A stretch of DNA of 64,000 nucleotides from RYN-230 sp963723595 (GCA_963723595.1 CAVRRQ010000010.1:1054001-1118000); one strand, 5' to 3'. Positions 46,432 through 55,856 are shown, counted from the first letter of the stretch. Translations and numbers: made by a program. Notes: generated by a model from the sequence alone, not told the origin.

Positions 46432-47231
46432 ATCCGAACCTCCCCGGCCCCGCGCACAGTGAGCGCCCCAGGCTCGAACCATTCGGCTGTGGTCAGCGCG
46501 GCGGTCAGGCGGCGCAGCACCCCCGCCAGCACGGGCAGGAACTTGGCCGCCAGTTCCGGCTCCCGCATGCGCACCACGGGCACGGTGATGCTCAGGCCGT
46601 AGCTGACGTCGCGGAGCTGGCCGGCCACCCCGATGCAGCAGACACCAGGGGTTGACTCTTCGCTTTCGGTGGCGTAGCCGCGGTCCCGTATCCCGGCCAG
46701 CACCGCCAGCAGCTCGGCCCGGCTGGTCAGGGTGCGCGGAGTGAGCATCGGCAGCCGGCCCGGGTACAGCGCCTCGATCTCCGCGTCGGGCTGCAGCGCA
46801 AGCATCGCCTTCCCCAGCGCGGTCGAATAGGCCGGCTTCCTGCTCCCCACCGGCAGCGTGTAGTGCAGCGCGTCGTGAGAATAGTCGCGCCGGTCCAGGT
46901 AGACGACGTCGCCGCCGTCCAGCATCCCGAAATGGCACGCCTCGCCGAGCGACGACTGCTCGTCCAGGAGCGGCGCGACCGCGGCGCGCAGCGACGCCGG
47001 CACCCGGACGGCGGTGCCGACCTCGAAGGCGGCCAGGCCGATCTCGTAGCCCTGGGCTGAGCGGCGGGCGAACTCGGCCGCTTCCAGGCTGGCCAGCAGG
47101 GAGTGCAGGGTGCCCTTGGGAATTCCGGACTGAGCCTGGATGTCAGCGAACCGGACCGGCCGGTGCGCGCGCGCCAGCAATCGCAGCAGGCTCAGGGCCC
47201 GGTCCACGCTGTGGTTGGTCCTCGACGCCAT
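46428..47231 (-). CDS. IclR-family regulator 1
   Basis: A 267-residue regulator. The N-terminal winged helix is SVDRALSLLRLLAR with FADIQAQSGIPKGTLHSLL, and the effector domain contains LPVGSRKPAYSTALGKAMLA and ESTPGVCCIGVAGQL. A perfect 16-base palindrome lies 13 bases upstream of its start, suggesting autoregulation and control of the damaged catabolic genes downstream. Confidence 0.9.
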   Translation of the reverse strand: MASRTNHSVDRALSLLRLLARAHRPVRFADIQAQSGIPKGTLHSLLASLEAAEFARRSAQGYEIGLAAFEVGTAVRVPASLRAAVAPLLDEQSSLGEACHFGMLDGGDVVYLDRRDYSHDALHYTLPVGSRKPAYSTALGKAMLALQPDAEIEALYPGRLPMLTPRTLTSRAELLAVLAGIRDRGYATESEESTPGVCCIGVAGQLRDVSYGLSITVPVVRMREPELAAKFLPVLAGVLRRLTAALTTAEWFEPGALTVRGAGEVRI

Positions 47232-47243
47232 GGTCTCCGGCTA

Positions 47244-47259
47244 GTTCGTATATACGAAC
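47244..47259. promoter_or_regulatory. Perfect palindrome, candidate IclR operator
   Basis: GTTCGTATATACGAAC, AT-rich in a GC-rich background and immediately upstream of IclR 1. Length and symmetry fit IclR-family operators. Confidence 0.7.
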
Positions 47260-47434
47260 AGAGTTCGGATTAGGTCTCGGCCACCTTAGCCCGGCAGCAG
47301 GGCTTGTCAAGGGCCGCCTGGCCCCGCCGCCGACTTTGGCCGATGCGGCCAGGAAACCTGGCCGGTCAACACCCAGAAGGCCAGGCCGACCTGATCCCGC
47401 CAGCGCGGCTCAACCCGCCGGCCAGTCCGAAGGC

Positions 47435-48253
47435 TCAAGACGCCTCGGAAGCCCGGGAGTCGTGCGCGCCGAACTCGAAGGTGTTGACAATGTCAAGCAG
47501 TTCGCGGCCGGCCCGCTGCGTGCCATACCGGACGAGCGGCTCGTGCAGCCCGGTGACGCTGATCGCGACCGGCGGGGTGAGCGGGCCGAAGACCAGTGGG
47601 ACGCGGGCCGCCACACAGGCCAGGCCGTCCTCGCTCTCCTGATCGTCCAGCGCCCACCCCCTCACGCGCACCTCGTCAAGCGCGCGGGCCAGCTCTGGCG
47701 CGGTGGTTAGCGTGTGACTGGTCCGCTGGGCCAGCGGACCGTGCTCGGCCACCCAGTCCCGGACGGCTCCCGCGTCCGGGAGCGCGTCAGCAAGCAGCGC
47801 CTTCCCGACCCCGGTCGCGTGCGCCGGGTTACGGCCGCCGATAACCGACGTGAGTCGCACAGCGATGTCTGCCTCGACCTTGTCGATATAGGTGACCTGT
47901 GCGCCGTCGAGCACGACCACATGGCAGGTCTGCCGGAAGTGATCACGCACCTTGGCCGCCAGCGGGTGCATCAGCCGTCGAAGGTCGAGACCGGCGTGGA
48001 AGGTGAAGGCCGCCTCCAGCACCGCCGGGCCGAGCAGGTACGGGCCCCCTGGCTCGGGCTGGCTGGCGTAGCCGCGGCCACGCATCGCCGTCAGCGTCCG
48101 GTGCAGGGAGGGCTTCGGGATGCCGGTGCTCGTCGAGATCTCCAGCAGGCTCGCGCCCTGCGGCCGGGTGCCCAGAAAGGTCAGGACCCGCATGGCCCGG
48201 TCGACCGCATTGTGGATCGACGGGCCTTCGGGGGACTGCGTGGTTGACGGCAT
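47435..48253 (-). CDS. IclR-family regulator 2
   Basis: A 272-residue regulator with NAVDRAMRVLTFLG, then LLEISTSTGIPKPSLHRTL (helix-turn-helix), and effector-domain segments GGRNPAHATGVGKALLADAL and ESEDGLACVAARVPLV. It differs clearly from IclR 1, so it is not a recent duplicate. The divergent neighbour is the GH114-like gene. The 200 bases between the two IclR genes are otherwise empty. Confidence 0.9.
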   Translation of the reverse strand: MPSTTQSPEGPSIHNAVDRAMRVLTFLGTRPQGASLLEISTSTGIPKPSLHRTLTAMRGRGYASQPEPGGPYLLGPAVLEAAFTFHAGLDLRRLMHPLAAKVRDHFRQTCHVVVLDGAQVTYIDKVEADIAVRLTSVIGGRNPAHATGVGKALLADALPDAGAVRDWVAEHGPLAQRTSHTLTTAPELARALDEVRVRGWALDDQESEDGLACVAARVPLVFGPLTPPVAISVTGLHEPLVRYGTQRAGRELLDIVNTFEFGAHDSRASEAS

Positions 48254-48377
48254 GACCTAAGCATGTCATTCCGCTGAAAGAAACGCTGGTCTGCTCAGCG
48301 GATTGAATGTTATTTTACGTCCAATGTTTCCCGTAAGCCGGGTTCCGGCCCGGCGAGACAGGCAGGGGTGGCGGCAT

Positions 48378-49280
48378 ATGAGACGTTGGTGGGCACTCAT
48401 CGCAGTCGCAGCGATCGCACTCGCAGGGAGCAGCACCGCGGCCGCACCAGCCATGGCGGCACCGAGCGTCTATCAGCCGGCCCAGAACACGGACTGGCAA
48501 TGGATGCTCAACGGCACCCTCAACACCAACAACGCAACGCAGATGGGAACGGGGGTCACCGCCTGGAACGGGGACACCGCACCCGGCGACAATCCGAAGC
48601 TGTACGACATCGACGGCATCGAGAACACCGCCAGCACCGTCAGCACCCTGCACGGCCTCGGCGACCACGCCATCTGCTACATCGAGGTCGGCACCGCGGG
48701 CAACTACTACACCGCCGCCCAAGAAGGCATTCCGACCACCTACTACGCCCAGCTCAAGAACGCGGGCGACCTCGGTAACAAGCTTTCGGGCTACACAGAG
48801 TACTTCATCAAGATCAACGCCTCGTCGGCGGTATCGATCATCGAGGCGATGATCCAGCAGCAGTGCTCGGCCAAGGGCTTTGACGCAGTCGAGACCGACC
48901 TCGACGAGACGTTCAATAACAACGAGGGCAAAACCGGATTCACGATCACGCAGGCCAATGAGGAGACCTACCTGGAAACCCTGGCCAACTACATGCACGG
49001 GCTCGGCCTGGGCTGGATCGCCAAGAACCTTGACGACACCGGGAACGCGTCGTTCGTCAACGACATGCAGCCCTACGCGCAAGGCATGATCAGCGAGCAG
49101 TGCAATCAGTACAACACGTGCAGCTACCTGAGCTCGTTCCTCTCGGCCGGGAAGTGGATCGGGAACGCCGAGTACAAGAACGACCCCGGGACGTTCTGCC
49201 CCATCGATAACTCGGCCAACATCAACGGCATCTACTTCCCGAACACCAACCTAACCGGGCCGCGCCAGCCCTGCCGGTAG
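48378..49280 (+). CDS. Secreted GH114-like endo-alpha-1,4-polygalactosaminidase
   Basis: A 300-residue exported protein. The signal peptide has RRWW, then ALIAVAAIALAGSSTAAA and a probable AMA-A cleavage site. The mature domain shows the GH114/TIM-barrel pattern: YDIDGIENTASTV, HAICYIEVGTAGNYY, GFDAVETDLDETFNN, GLGWIAKNLDD and MISEQCNQYNTC. It would hydrolyse galactosaminogalactan-type polysaccharide outside the cell. ATG 48378 is chosen for the signal peptide; GGGGTGG lies upstream. Followed by a strong hairpin. Confidence 0.85.
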   Translation: MRRWWALIAVAAIALAGSSTAAAPAMAAPSVYQPAQNTDWQWMLNGTLNTNNATQMGTGVTAWNGDTAPGDNPKLYDIDGIENTASTVSTLHGLGDHAICYIEVGTAGNYYTAAQEGIPTTYYAQLKNAGDLGNKLSGYTEYFIKINASSAVSIIEAMIQQQCSAKGFDAVETDLDETFNNNEGKTGFTITQANEETYLETLANYMHGLGLGWIAKNLDDTGNASFVNDMQPYAQGMISEQCNQYNTCSYLSSFLSAGKWIGNAEYKNDPGTFCPIDNSANINGIYFPNTNLTGPRQPCR

Positions 49281-49317
49281 GCAGCAGCCGGCAAGCACGA
49301 AGGGAAGCTGAGGTTCC

Positions 49318-49357
49318 GGCCGCCCCTGACCGTCTGACAGAACGGCCGGGGGCGGCC
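49318..49357 (+). terminator. Nested hairpin after the GH114-like gene
   Basis: Outer stem GGCCGCCCC / GGGGCGGCC with an inner CCGT / ACGG pair, beginning 37 bases after the stop. Very stable; no T-run. Confidence 0.6.
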
Positions 49358-49513
49358 GACGTCAAGCACGATGTCGAACTGCGCAAGGACCTGGGCGGGG
49401 AACAGGCCGTAGGCGAGGGGAAGCGCCGCGGTGCCGGACGTGCCCGGGCCGCCGGGCTTGAAGAACAGCGTACCGGCACGGCGTGCCTGATCGGTCGCCA
49501 CGTGCCCGATGAC
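49343..49513 (-). pseudogene. Alpha/beta-hydrolase (tripeptidyl-peptidase-like) fragment
   Basis: Minus-strand frame with DQARRAGTLFFKPGGPGTSG, then LPLAYGLFPAQVLAQFDIV. This is the N-terminal oxyanion segment (NPGGPGxSG) and following helix of the secreted S33/tripeptidyl aminopeptidase family. No catalytic serine, aspartate or histidine region remains. Confidence 0.6.
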
Positions 49514-49656
49514 TGCGATGTCGAGCCGGCCCCACCGAAGCCACCAGACGCACCCGCCCCGTCCCGACCACCCCGCCGCGGACCTCACCCAGCACCAGAT
49601 CAGGCGCCGGCCCATTCTCGGCGGCCTCATCAACGAATACGAACGAGCGGCGTAAA
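49503..49656 (+). pseudogene. Transposase C-terminal remnant, frameshifted
   Basis: One frame ends DLTQHQIRRRPILG at about 49620. The adjacent frame continues GLINEYERAA and TAA. LGGLINEYERAA is a common C-terminus of actinobacterial IS transposases of the integrase-core type. One extra G in CTCGGGCGGC explains the shift. Only the tail survives. Confidence 0.5.
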
Positions 49657-50448
49657 AAACCAGGTCAGCGCCTGTAGCCGAGTTTTGACACCCCGCACGG
49701 TCCCGACCGGCGCCGCAACCACCACTACGTCCGCGTCGAATGGCAACTGGTCGAACTCAACGGCAAGTTCTACCTCGCCCCGCCCAAAGACGGCTCACGG
49801 CGCGATATCGACATCCCCGAGTGGCTCTTCGCCCTCGTCGGCCAGATAGCGCCACGAGCCAGCCGTTGCCGGTGCCCGCGCCGCGACGACGGCACCAGCC
49901 TGTGCGGGTCCAGTGAGGCGTTCCTCTTCCTGGGATCCGAAGGCGGCCACGCCCGCCGCTCGTCCTACTCCGGCCGGATTTTCCGGCCAGCTGCTGACGG
50001 CATTTACCCCCCGCAGAAGCGGCGCGCCAACTACCACACTGGACCGTGGCGGGTGCACTGCACTGCCGAGCCCTGGCCCGGTATCCCCATCCCCATGAAA
50101 GGCACGCACCGGAGCACCGCGGAGCGACAGGCGGATTGCTCCTGGGCGCCACTGATCGCCGGTCTCACCCCGCACGGCTTACGCCACGGCCACCAGACCG
50201 CGATGCGCCGTGACCGCGTCCCAAGGGTCCTCCGGCGCGAACGCCTCGGCCACGGCCCCTCCGGCGACATCGCCGACCACTACACCCACATCGACGACGA
50301 AATGATCAGCGAGATGCTCGCCTGTCTCACCCGCCGACTACAGAGCGCAGTCACAGCGAGGGCGCGGATCGATCAAGCACGAGGCGCCGAACCGCGTTCG
50401 GCGGTCCCGTTTCTGGACGCGTGGCTGGCCCCGTTCAGGACCCGGTGA
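49657..50448 (+). pseudogene. Tyrosine recombinase (integrase), C-terminal remnant
   Basis: An open frame of about 263 codons without a start, following a transposase-tail stop at 49654-49656. It contains the box-II segment LTPHGLRHGHQTAMRRD (HxLRH-like) and DHYTHIDDEMISEML with the candidate nucleophilic tyrosine. The N-terminal half, including box I, has been lost. The 3' end matches the debris at 39733 and 42773. It lies 90 bases before att copy D in the orientation expected of an int gene. Confidence 0.75.
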
Positions 50449-50465
50449 GAGAGTGCTCTCCCGGA

Positions 50466-50488
50466 TTGCGCTCCCATTTGCGCTCCCA
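50466..50488 (+). repeat. Arm-type repeats left of att copy D
   Basis: Two copies of TTGCGCTCCCA spaced by one base, 50 bases before the att core. The same motif occurs left of copy C and right of copies A, B and C. Confidence 0.65.
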
Positions 50489-50537
50489 GTTGGCCCTTCC
50501 GGCGCCTGGAGAGTGCTCACCCAACGCTCTGACCTGG

Positions 50538-50581
50538 GTGGGCGCAACAGGTTTCGAACCTGTGACCCCTCGCTTGTAAGG
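50538..50581. repeat. att copy D: 3' half of tRNA-Val, variant
   Basis: Matches the tRNA 3' half with the compensated T-stem pair (ACAGG/CCTGT) plus one T-loop change. Similarity ends exactly after CGCTTGTAAGG, placing the crossover in or before the anticodon loop. Confidence 0.88.
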
Positions 50582-51060
50582 GGGAACTACCTGGGTTCAC
50601 CGGCTTTCAGCAGCCCGCAGCAGTCGCTGGCCCGGCTCACGTTCTGAGGTATGTGATCTTGGAAGCGGCTAAACGGGTGTGAAACCGAGGTAACCGTACA
50701 GAAGCACACATTCGCCAGAGTCGGGCTCACGCACGCGTTGCGGCTGACGGTCAGATGACGGTCAGATGATCTTCCGAAACCGCTCCGTCATTCTGTGCGT
50801 AGCTCGCGAGCTGCGATTTCAGATAGATCGACAAGTTCTCGAACCCTTGACCCCTTGCGTCTACCCTGGCATCTCGCGACGAGTCGATGAAGGACATCAG
50901 CCGCTCTGACGGCTCGCCGGAACCCGCAGCACGCCATCTCAGGGACTGTCGTCGGCTCGTGCCCCGGCCATGCCCAGTCATCCGATTCTGCCCGGGCGGT
51001 CCCGTGGTTTGGGTGTCTTGTCTGGGGACGCCATGAGCATGGCAGGGGGCGCTGGTCTGC
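50582..51060. other. Element left end with paired arm repeats, no secure gene
   Basis: Contains GACGGTCAGATGACGGTCAG followed by ATGATCTTCCG (50746-50776), the same tandem arm motif as left of att copy E, identifying the interval between copies D and E as one element. A 76-codon minus-strand frame (50751-50981) overlaps it and is not supported. Confidence 0.55.
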
Positions 51061-52262
51061 TTAACGGGTGGCGTGCCCTTGGCGCGCGATCGCGGCCACG
51101 AGGCTGACTGCGCGGTCGAGTTCTTCCCCGGTGTTGTAGTAGTGCGGGGAGAACCGGACCAGCGGGTGTACCCCGCGGTCCTCGGTGTCGAGCGGGCTGT
51201 GCCCGGCGACGGTGGTCGACACGTTGACCCCGGCGTGGCCCAGTGCTGCGGCGACCTCGGCTGCGGGCACGCCCTCGACCCGGGCGGTCACGATGGCACA
51301 GCGCACCTCGCCGAGGTCGTGCACGGACACCGCCGACAGCGCGCCGAGCTGGCCGCGCAGCTGCGCACCGAGCATGGCGGTGCGAGCCCCGATCGCGCCG
51401 GCTCCCAGCTGGAGTGCCTGCCGCACCGCAGCGCCAAGGCCCACGATGTTGACGTAGCTTTTCTCCCAGGACTCGAAGCGCCGGGCGCCGTCGGCCCAGG
51501 TGAACCCGCGGCCCCCGTCCCAGGTCGCCGAGCCGATCTCGGCGACGAACGGGTCGAGCCGCTCGAGGGCCGCGGTGCGGACCCACAAGAACCCGGTGCC
51601 CTGCGGTCCGCGCAGGAACTTGCGGCCCGTGGCGGTGAGCAGATCACAGCCGATGGCGCGCCCACATTGACGGGAAACTGGCCGACCGACTGCGTCGCGT
51701 CAAGCAGGAACAGCACCCCGGCGTCGCGGGCGATGCGGCCGATCTCCGCAGCCGGGTTGACCAGGCCCCCGCTGGTGGGTACGTGGCTGACTCCGATCAG
51801 CTTCACTCGTTCGTCCATGAGCCCGGCAAGGGCGGTGGTGTCGAGCTGGCCGTGGCAGTCGTTGGGGACGACGACCACCTCGGCGCCGGTGCGCTGTGCG
51901 GCTTGCCAGTAGGCCAGCACGTTGCTGCCATATTCCGCGCGACCGCTGAGGATCCGGTCACCCGGACCGAGCGGCACTGAGTAGAAGGCGGCGTTCCAGG
52001 CGTGCGTGGCGTTGTCGAAAAGCGCCACCTCATCAGTGCGGCCACCTAGCAGCCCAGCGACGTCGGCGTAGCTGGCGCCGATAGCGTCCTGCGCTGCCGC
52101 GGCCGCCTCGTAACCACCGATCTCGGCCTCCAGCCGCAGATGGGCGGTCATCGCGTCCAGCGTGGGCTGCGCCAGCAACGCAGCGCCGGCGTTGTTCAAA
52201 TGCAGCCGGTGCGCGCAACCGGGGGTCTCCGCCCGCAAAGCTTCGACATCCACGTCCCACAT
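51061..52262 (-). pseudogene. Class V aminotransferase/cysteine-desulfurase-like, frameshifted
   Basis: The first frame runs MWDVDVEALRAETPG, LHLNNAGAALLAQPTLDAM and VSHVPTSGGLVNPAAEI to LLDATQSVGQFPVNVG. At about 51655-51662 the frame changes. The PLP-lysine segment TGRKFLRGPQGTGFLW is readable only by crossing it, and the domain continues through VHPLVRFSPHYYNTGEEL to the stop. A one-base loss or GC duplication in GGCGCGCC explains it. Otherwise full length, about 400 residues. Confidence 0.78.
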
Positions 52263-52921
52263 CCTCGCCGGCAATAGGAATGCTCGCATCTGCCGCGATG
52301 AGGTATGCCGGAGCACCGAGGGCTTGCGGCTGAGCCGAGGTGCAAATGGAAGCGGGTCCCAGGCTGGACGTCGCCCGGGGCGCCACGGACCATCGTCGTG
52401 TTGGCACTGTGGATCTGGATGCTAATCACGGAGAGTGGTAACTCGATTCGAGTCGTCCGCGCGATATCCGCCGTGCGGAGCGGCCAGGGCTGCCTCGGCG
52501 ATCACCGCTGAGCCCTCAGAAAAGGCTGTGTACACCTACCCCTGGCTTGGGCGACCACAAGCGTCGAACTGCGGACGGAGCTCAGCCACGATCTGACTGC
52601 TGACCGTCTCGAGCAGCGGCAGACACGGTGTTACAGCGGACCCTTCCGCCTGGTGCTGCGGAAGGAGGCCGCCGGTGTCTGTCCGGTGCCCCGTATGGGC
52701 ATCCATGCGGAAAACTTCACCGGGCGGGTCTCGCGGGACGGCCTCTCGCCGGACGTCCCCTCCGTGCTGAGGTGCGCCCGTATGAGGTTGCGGATACGGG
52801 ACGTCTCGCCGGAGCGAAAACGCCGGCGAATGCGCGACCCGTCATCCCCTTCGCAGTGATCAATGCGCAGTAGCCTGTATGCAGGGCTAGCTAGCCCGCG
52901 CAGCGAGAAGGGGCTATCGCG
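52263..52921. other. Intergenic region, no gene seen
   Basis: About 650 bases. Several short frames on both strands lack family patterns. An 81-codon plus-strand frame (52628) and a long arginine-rich minus-strand frame were judged to be chance. Confidence 0.4.
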
Positions 52922-53122
52922 ATGAAGATCAATGCCTCCATGACCACTGCTGTGATCCCAGGCCTCGCCGCCGGAGTGATCTACTTCGTCATTGCCTTCG
53001 CGACCGGAGCCTCGGCGGTCGCCTCGATCATCGGCGGGATCGTCGTAGCCGCCATCGCGGTCGCCATCGGGTTCATCTTTCGTGCGGTTTACAAACGCAG
53101 GGCCGCGGGCCCCAACGACTAG
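52922..53122 (+). CDS. Small two-helix membrane protein
   Basis: A 66-residue protein, MKINASMTTAVIPGLAAG, with two hydrophobic helices (VIYFVIAFATGAS and IIGGIVVAAIAVAIGFIF) and a basic tail YKRRAAGPND. AGAAGGGG lies upstream of ATG 52922. Not assigned to a family. Small membrane proteins are common cargo of actinobacterial integrative elements, and this is the only intact gene candidate between att copies D and E besides the broken aminotransferase. Confidence 0.6.
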   Translation: MKINASMTTAVIPGLAAGVIYFVIAFATGASAVASIIGGIVVAAIAVAIGFIFRAVYKRRAAGPND

Positions 53123-53571
53123 GTTGCCATCACGATTGCGTCCCCGCTTACCTTGCGACACAAGGCTGATCGCATCGGTACGACTCGTCGTTCGACGCTT
53201 CGCTGGCGGATCGTCTACCGACACGGCCGCGTCCCCCTGACCGCGCCGGGGGCAACCGCGGCGGGCCCCGCACGACTCCGCAGGCAGCGGGTAGCGCTGA
53301 GGCGCGCCCCGAACGGGCTGATCTGTCCTCGATACGGCAATGGCGGCCGCCTTCGGAGAGATGTAAATTTTCGGCGATCTGCGCGGCTGCGAACCATTGC
53401 TCAGAGTCGCCGTACACACGGTAAGTAACCAGATCGCCAGGCGGCACCCGAGCGCGGGGAGCTCTGGTTGATTGAGTTCGCTGGCACAATCGCCGACGAG
53501 CAACGGGCTACCCTGCGGTCAATCTAAGTGGCCAGCCCTGCCTTGTCCGGCTGCCTGCGGCCAGCATGCTG
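53123..53571. other. Intergenic region, no gene seen
   Basis: About 450 bases with only arginine-rich chance frames. Leads into the second right-end module. Confidence 0.4.
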
Positions 53572-53935
53572 AACCGCATCACGTCAGCCTGCGAGCGCCC
53601 ATCCGCTTGTCCGTGACCTCGCTCTGGTCCAGTGCCCCGTCCGGGAACACGGCGAACGGCTTCGAGTCCCGCGCGCTTAGAACACCGACCCTGCCAACTG
53701 CCCCGAACGCTGCGGTGACGGCTACAGCCCTTCCCCCCAACCTCCGTGGCCGGGGAAGCTGGTCCCCAGCCTGTTCAACCAGCAGGGGCATCCCGCTCGC
53801 CCGGGTGCCAGCCAGGGACAATCTCTGCTGCCTGGTGCCAACTTTCCACAGCCACGCCGACGGTCAGATCACGGTCAGACGATCTTGAGAGCCACCCGGA
53901 TACTTCCAGACTTGCATCCTGACCTGGGCTTTCGG
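53572..53935. repeat. Element right-end module, copy 2
   Basis: Homologue of 34850-35227, with the same conserved blocks and the tandem arm GACGGTCAGATCACGGTCAG at 53859-53878. The conserved minus-strand small frame is here 53579-53821 (80 codons, MPLLVEQAG ... GARRLT). Runs directly into att copy E. Confidence 0.75.
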
Positions 53936-53978
53936 GTGGGCGCAACAGGTTTCGAACCTGTGACCCCTCGCTTGTAAG
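53936..53978. repeat. att copy E: 3' half of tRNA-Val, variant
   Basis: Carries the same T-stem swap and loop change as copy D. Similarity stops after CGCTTGTAAG. It is the left att of the element that contains rep, xis and int. Confidence 0.88.
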
Positions 53979-54065
53979 ACACGCCCAGGTTGTCGGAGAC
54001 CATCGCTGGCCTCGGTGTCTGTCTACTTGTCTGTCGGGCCCAAGTCGGCGGTCATCCGACCTCGT

Positions 54066-54086
54066 TGTGGTCAGACATGGTGGTCA
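54066..54086 (+). repeat. Left arm repeat of the rep-xis-int element
   Basis: TGTGGTCAGACATGGTGGTC, continuing with A. It has the same 21-base layout as 58726-58746 next to int (TGTGGTCA, four bases, TGGTGGTCA). Occurs once at each end of the element. Confidence 0.65.
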
Positions 54087-54131
54087 GATCGACGTGCCCC
54101 CACCTTCGGCGCAGTCCCCACGACGTTGATC

Positions 54132-54341
54132 TCATCTCCACCGCTTCCAGGCCAAGAGGCTGGTCGTGAGGACGGTGTACATGACACCGAAAGCGATGAA
54201 GAACGAGAGGTTGACGTGCCCAGTGACGAGCAGCAGGCCGCCTCCGACCACGGCGAAGCTTACGGCGAGGCAGGTCGCTGCAACGACCACGAACTGCCAG
54301 TTAGAGAGCCTTTCGAGCCACATGTTCACAGTCATCATCAT
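54132..54341 (-). CDS. Small two-helix membrane protein of the element
   Basis: A 69-residue protein, MMMTVNMWLERLSNWQ, with helices FVVVAATCLAVSFAVVGGG and SFFIAFGVMYTVLTTSLLAW and a basic end KRWR. The start is placed at the first ATG that gives a membrane-protein N-terminus; the frame stays open further upstream. No family recognised. Located just inside the left end of the element. Confidence 0.55.
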   Translation of the reverse strand: MMMTVNMWLERLSNWQFVVVAATCLAVSFAVVGGGLLLVTGHVNLSFFIAFGVMYTVLTTSLLAWKRWR

Positions 54342-54612
54342 GTCAGGCACCCGCTTCGATGTGACTGGCTGCTTAGAAGTGCCGCACAATTGTCCGAGAT
54401 GGTCCTTCACCTGCGGGGACAGCCTGGCGCAGACCGACATGGGACTACCGCGTCCGGTCCAGTTGGTGTCGGTTACGGGTGTCAGCAACGGTGGGCCGAC
54501 CACTTGACCCCCGGTTCCGCGCCACGCCAGTTCCGTGATGAGTCAAAATTCTGCAGTTTTTTGCGCGCAGGGTAACCACAAAGATGCATACTGTCACAGC
54601 AAAGGGGGGGCG
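54342..54612. other. Upstream region of the nuclease-like gene, lower GC
   Basis: No gene. AT-richer than the surroundings (AAATTCTGCAGTTTTTTGCG; AACCACAAAGATGCATACTG) and probably contains the promoter of the next gene. A strong AAAGGGGGGG ribosome site ends it. Confidence 0.45.
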
Positions 54613-55391
54613 ATGGCTCCGAAGAAGGATCCCGAGGATGTGGCGGCCAGCATCCAGCGGGCGATTGAAGAGAGCGGAAAAGGTTCTCGAAGAGTGCGTT
54701 TTCATACTTTGCGTAGCCTGTTCGGGTTCCAGGCTTGGACCGCCCAGCGCAAAGAACTCGTTGCTGCCCTCCTCGCTGCACGAGGCATTGTGCTAAGCAG
54801 GCGGTTAGTGAAGCAGGTTTGCATGACTGGATTGTGCTTAGCCTGCCATCCTTGCCTCCGCCTAATGATGTTAGTCCGGATCCTCGGCCTACTGACGAGT
54901 GGTTCGATCGCCTAATTTCGGTGCATCTGGACTCTGAACGCGAAGTCGAGATGTACTTCGCTAGCCCGCTGTTCCACGGACTCGGCTACACCGCCGAACA
55001 CGAAGCCGCAGGCTTCCGGTTTGACATGTACGAGGGTGTATCAAAGAAGCGTGTCGAAGCTGATTTGGTGTATTTCCTTGATGAGCATCATTCTCTTCAG
55101 GACGGTGTTCCCCTGGTACTAGTCGAGGCCAAGGCTACCAATCAGGCGCCTGATGCCGGGACGGGGCAGGTTAGGAGCTACGCTTTCTGGCTAAAGCCCG
55201 CTTATTATGTAATTACCAACGGCGACGCTGTTAGTGTTTGGAACTACCAGGGCGGCGCGGTGCCAGACGTGAAGGTGCTCGATGTCAAGCGCGCATCGCT
55301 GCGAGAACAATTCGACGACCTGTATGGGGTACTAAACCCAGCTGCGGTCAACGCGACACGGCGAGCGAAGCTCGACAAGCTTAAAGGGTGA
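54613..55391 (+). pseudogene. HsdR_N/PD-(D/E)XK nuclease-like protein, frameshifted
   Basis: Starts MAPKKDPEDVAASIQRAIEE with a helical DNA-binding-looking domain (FHTLRSLFGFQAWTAQRKEL). After ARGIV at about 54791 the coherent sequence continues one frame over as AKQAVSEAGLHDWIVLSLP, then DEWFDRLISVHLDSEREVEM, KRVEADLVYFLDEHH and PLVLVEAKATNQAP. The D...ExK pattern and GQVRSYAFWL match the N-terminal domain of type I restriction HsdR subunits, without the helicase. One missing G explains the shift. Codon use is visibly less GC-rich than neighbours, indicating separate acquisition. Confidence 0.68.
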
Positions 55392-55856
55392 TGGCTGATT
55401 AAATGATGGGCCAGCGTGGCGTGGGCAGACACAGCGGGCACATCGCCGTAACTGGCAGAGCCAGTCTGAGCCATCCTTCCCGATAGGCGCCGATCGAGCC
55501 GTGGAAGATTAGTGTCAAGAGTGGCGCTTGCGCCATCGCATGCGACGCGCGTAGCGCGCTCTTGACGGTGATCTTGCGCGGTTCAATGCTGGATCGCCGG
55601 GAGGATGGCAGCTTTTGCGCAGCGCGCGGGTGCGCTGGGCTTGTGGCGACCTCCAGCTGCGCGGCCGGTGCCGGGGCCTGGAGCGCGCCGACGCCGCCGT
55701 GGCCCGAAGGGCCTAAGAGCGGCACGAGGCGCCCAGCCCATGACCGTCCCCGGGTTAACCGCGACCCGTGCCGGGCTGGAACAGCGCCGCGCTCGAGTGA
55801 GCGCAACTTCCGCGCCGCTGATCTAACGCCAGCGGACGGCCGGGGTTCCGGCGCGC
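55392..55856. other. Region upstream of rep, no gene seen
   Basis: About 465 bases. No coherent frame. It could hold the rep promoter or a replication origin, but no iterons were recognised. Confidence 0.4.

Noticed and set aside
43084..49280. Natural-product biosynthetic cluster
   Set aside because: No polyketide, peptide or terpene synthase or tailoring set; contents fit a damaged sugar/amino-acid catabolic cluster.
39867..50488. GCGCTCCCA repeats as a CRISPR array
   Set aside because: Units are 9-11 bases, irregularly spaced, found only beside att copies, and no cas gene is present.
52631..53503. A 290-codon minus-strand gene
   Set aside because: Arginine/serine-rich without family pattern, and it is antisense to the well-supported small membrane protein gene at 52922.
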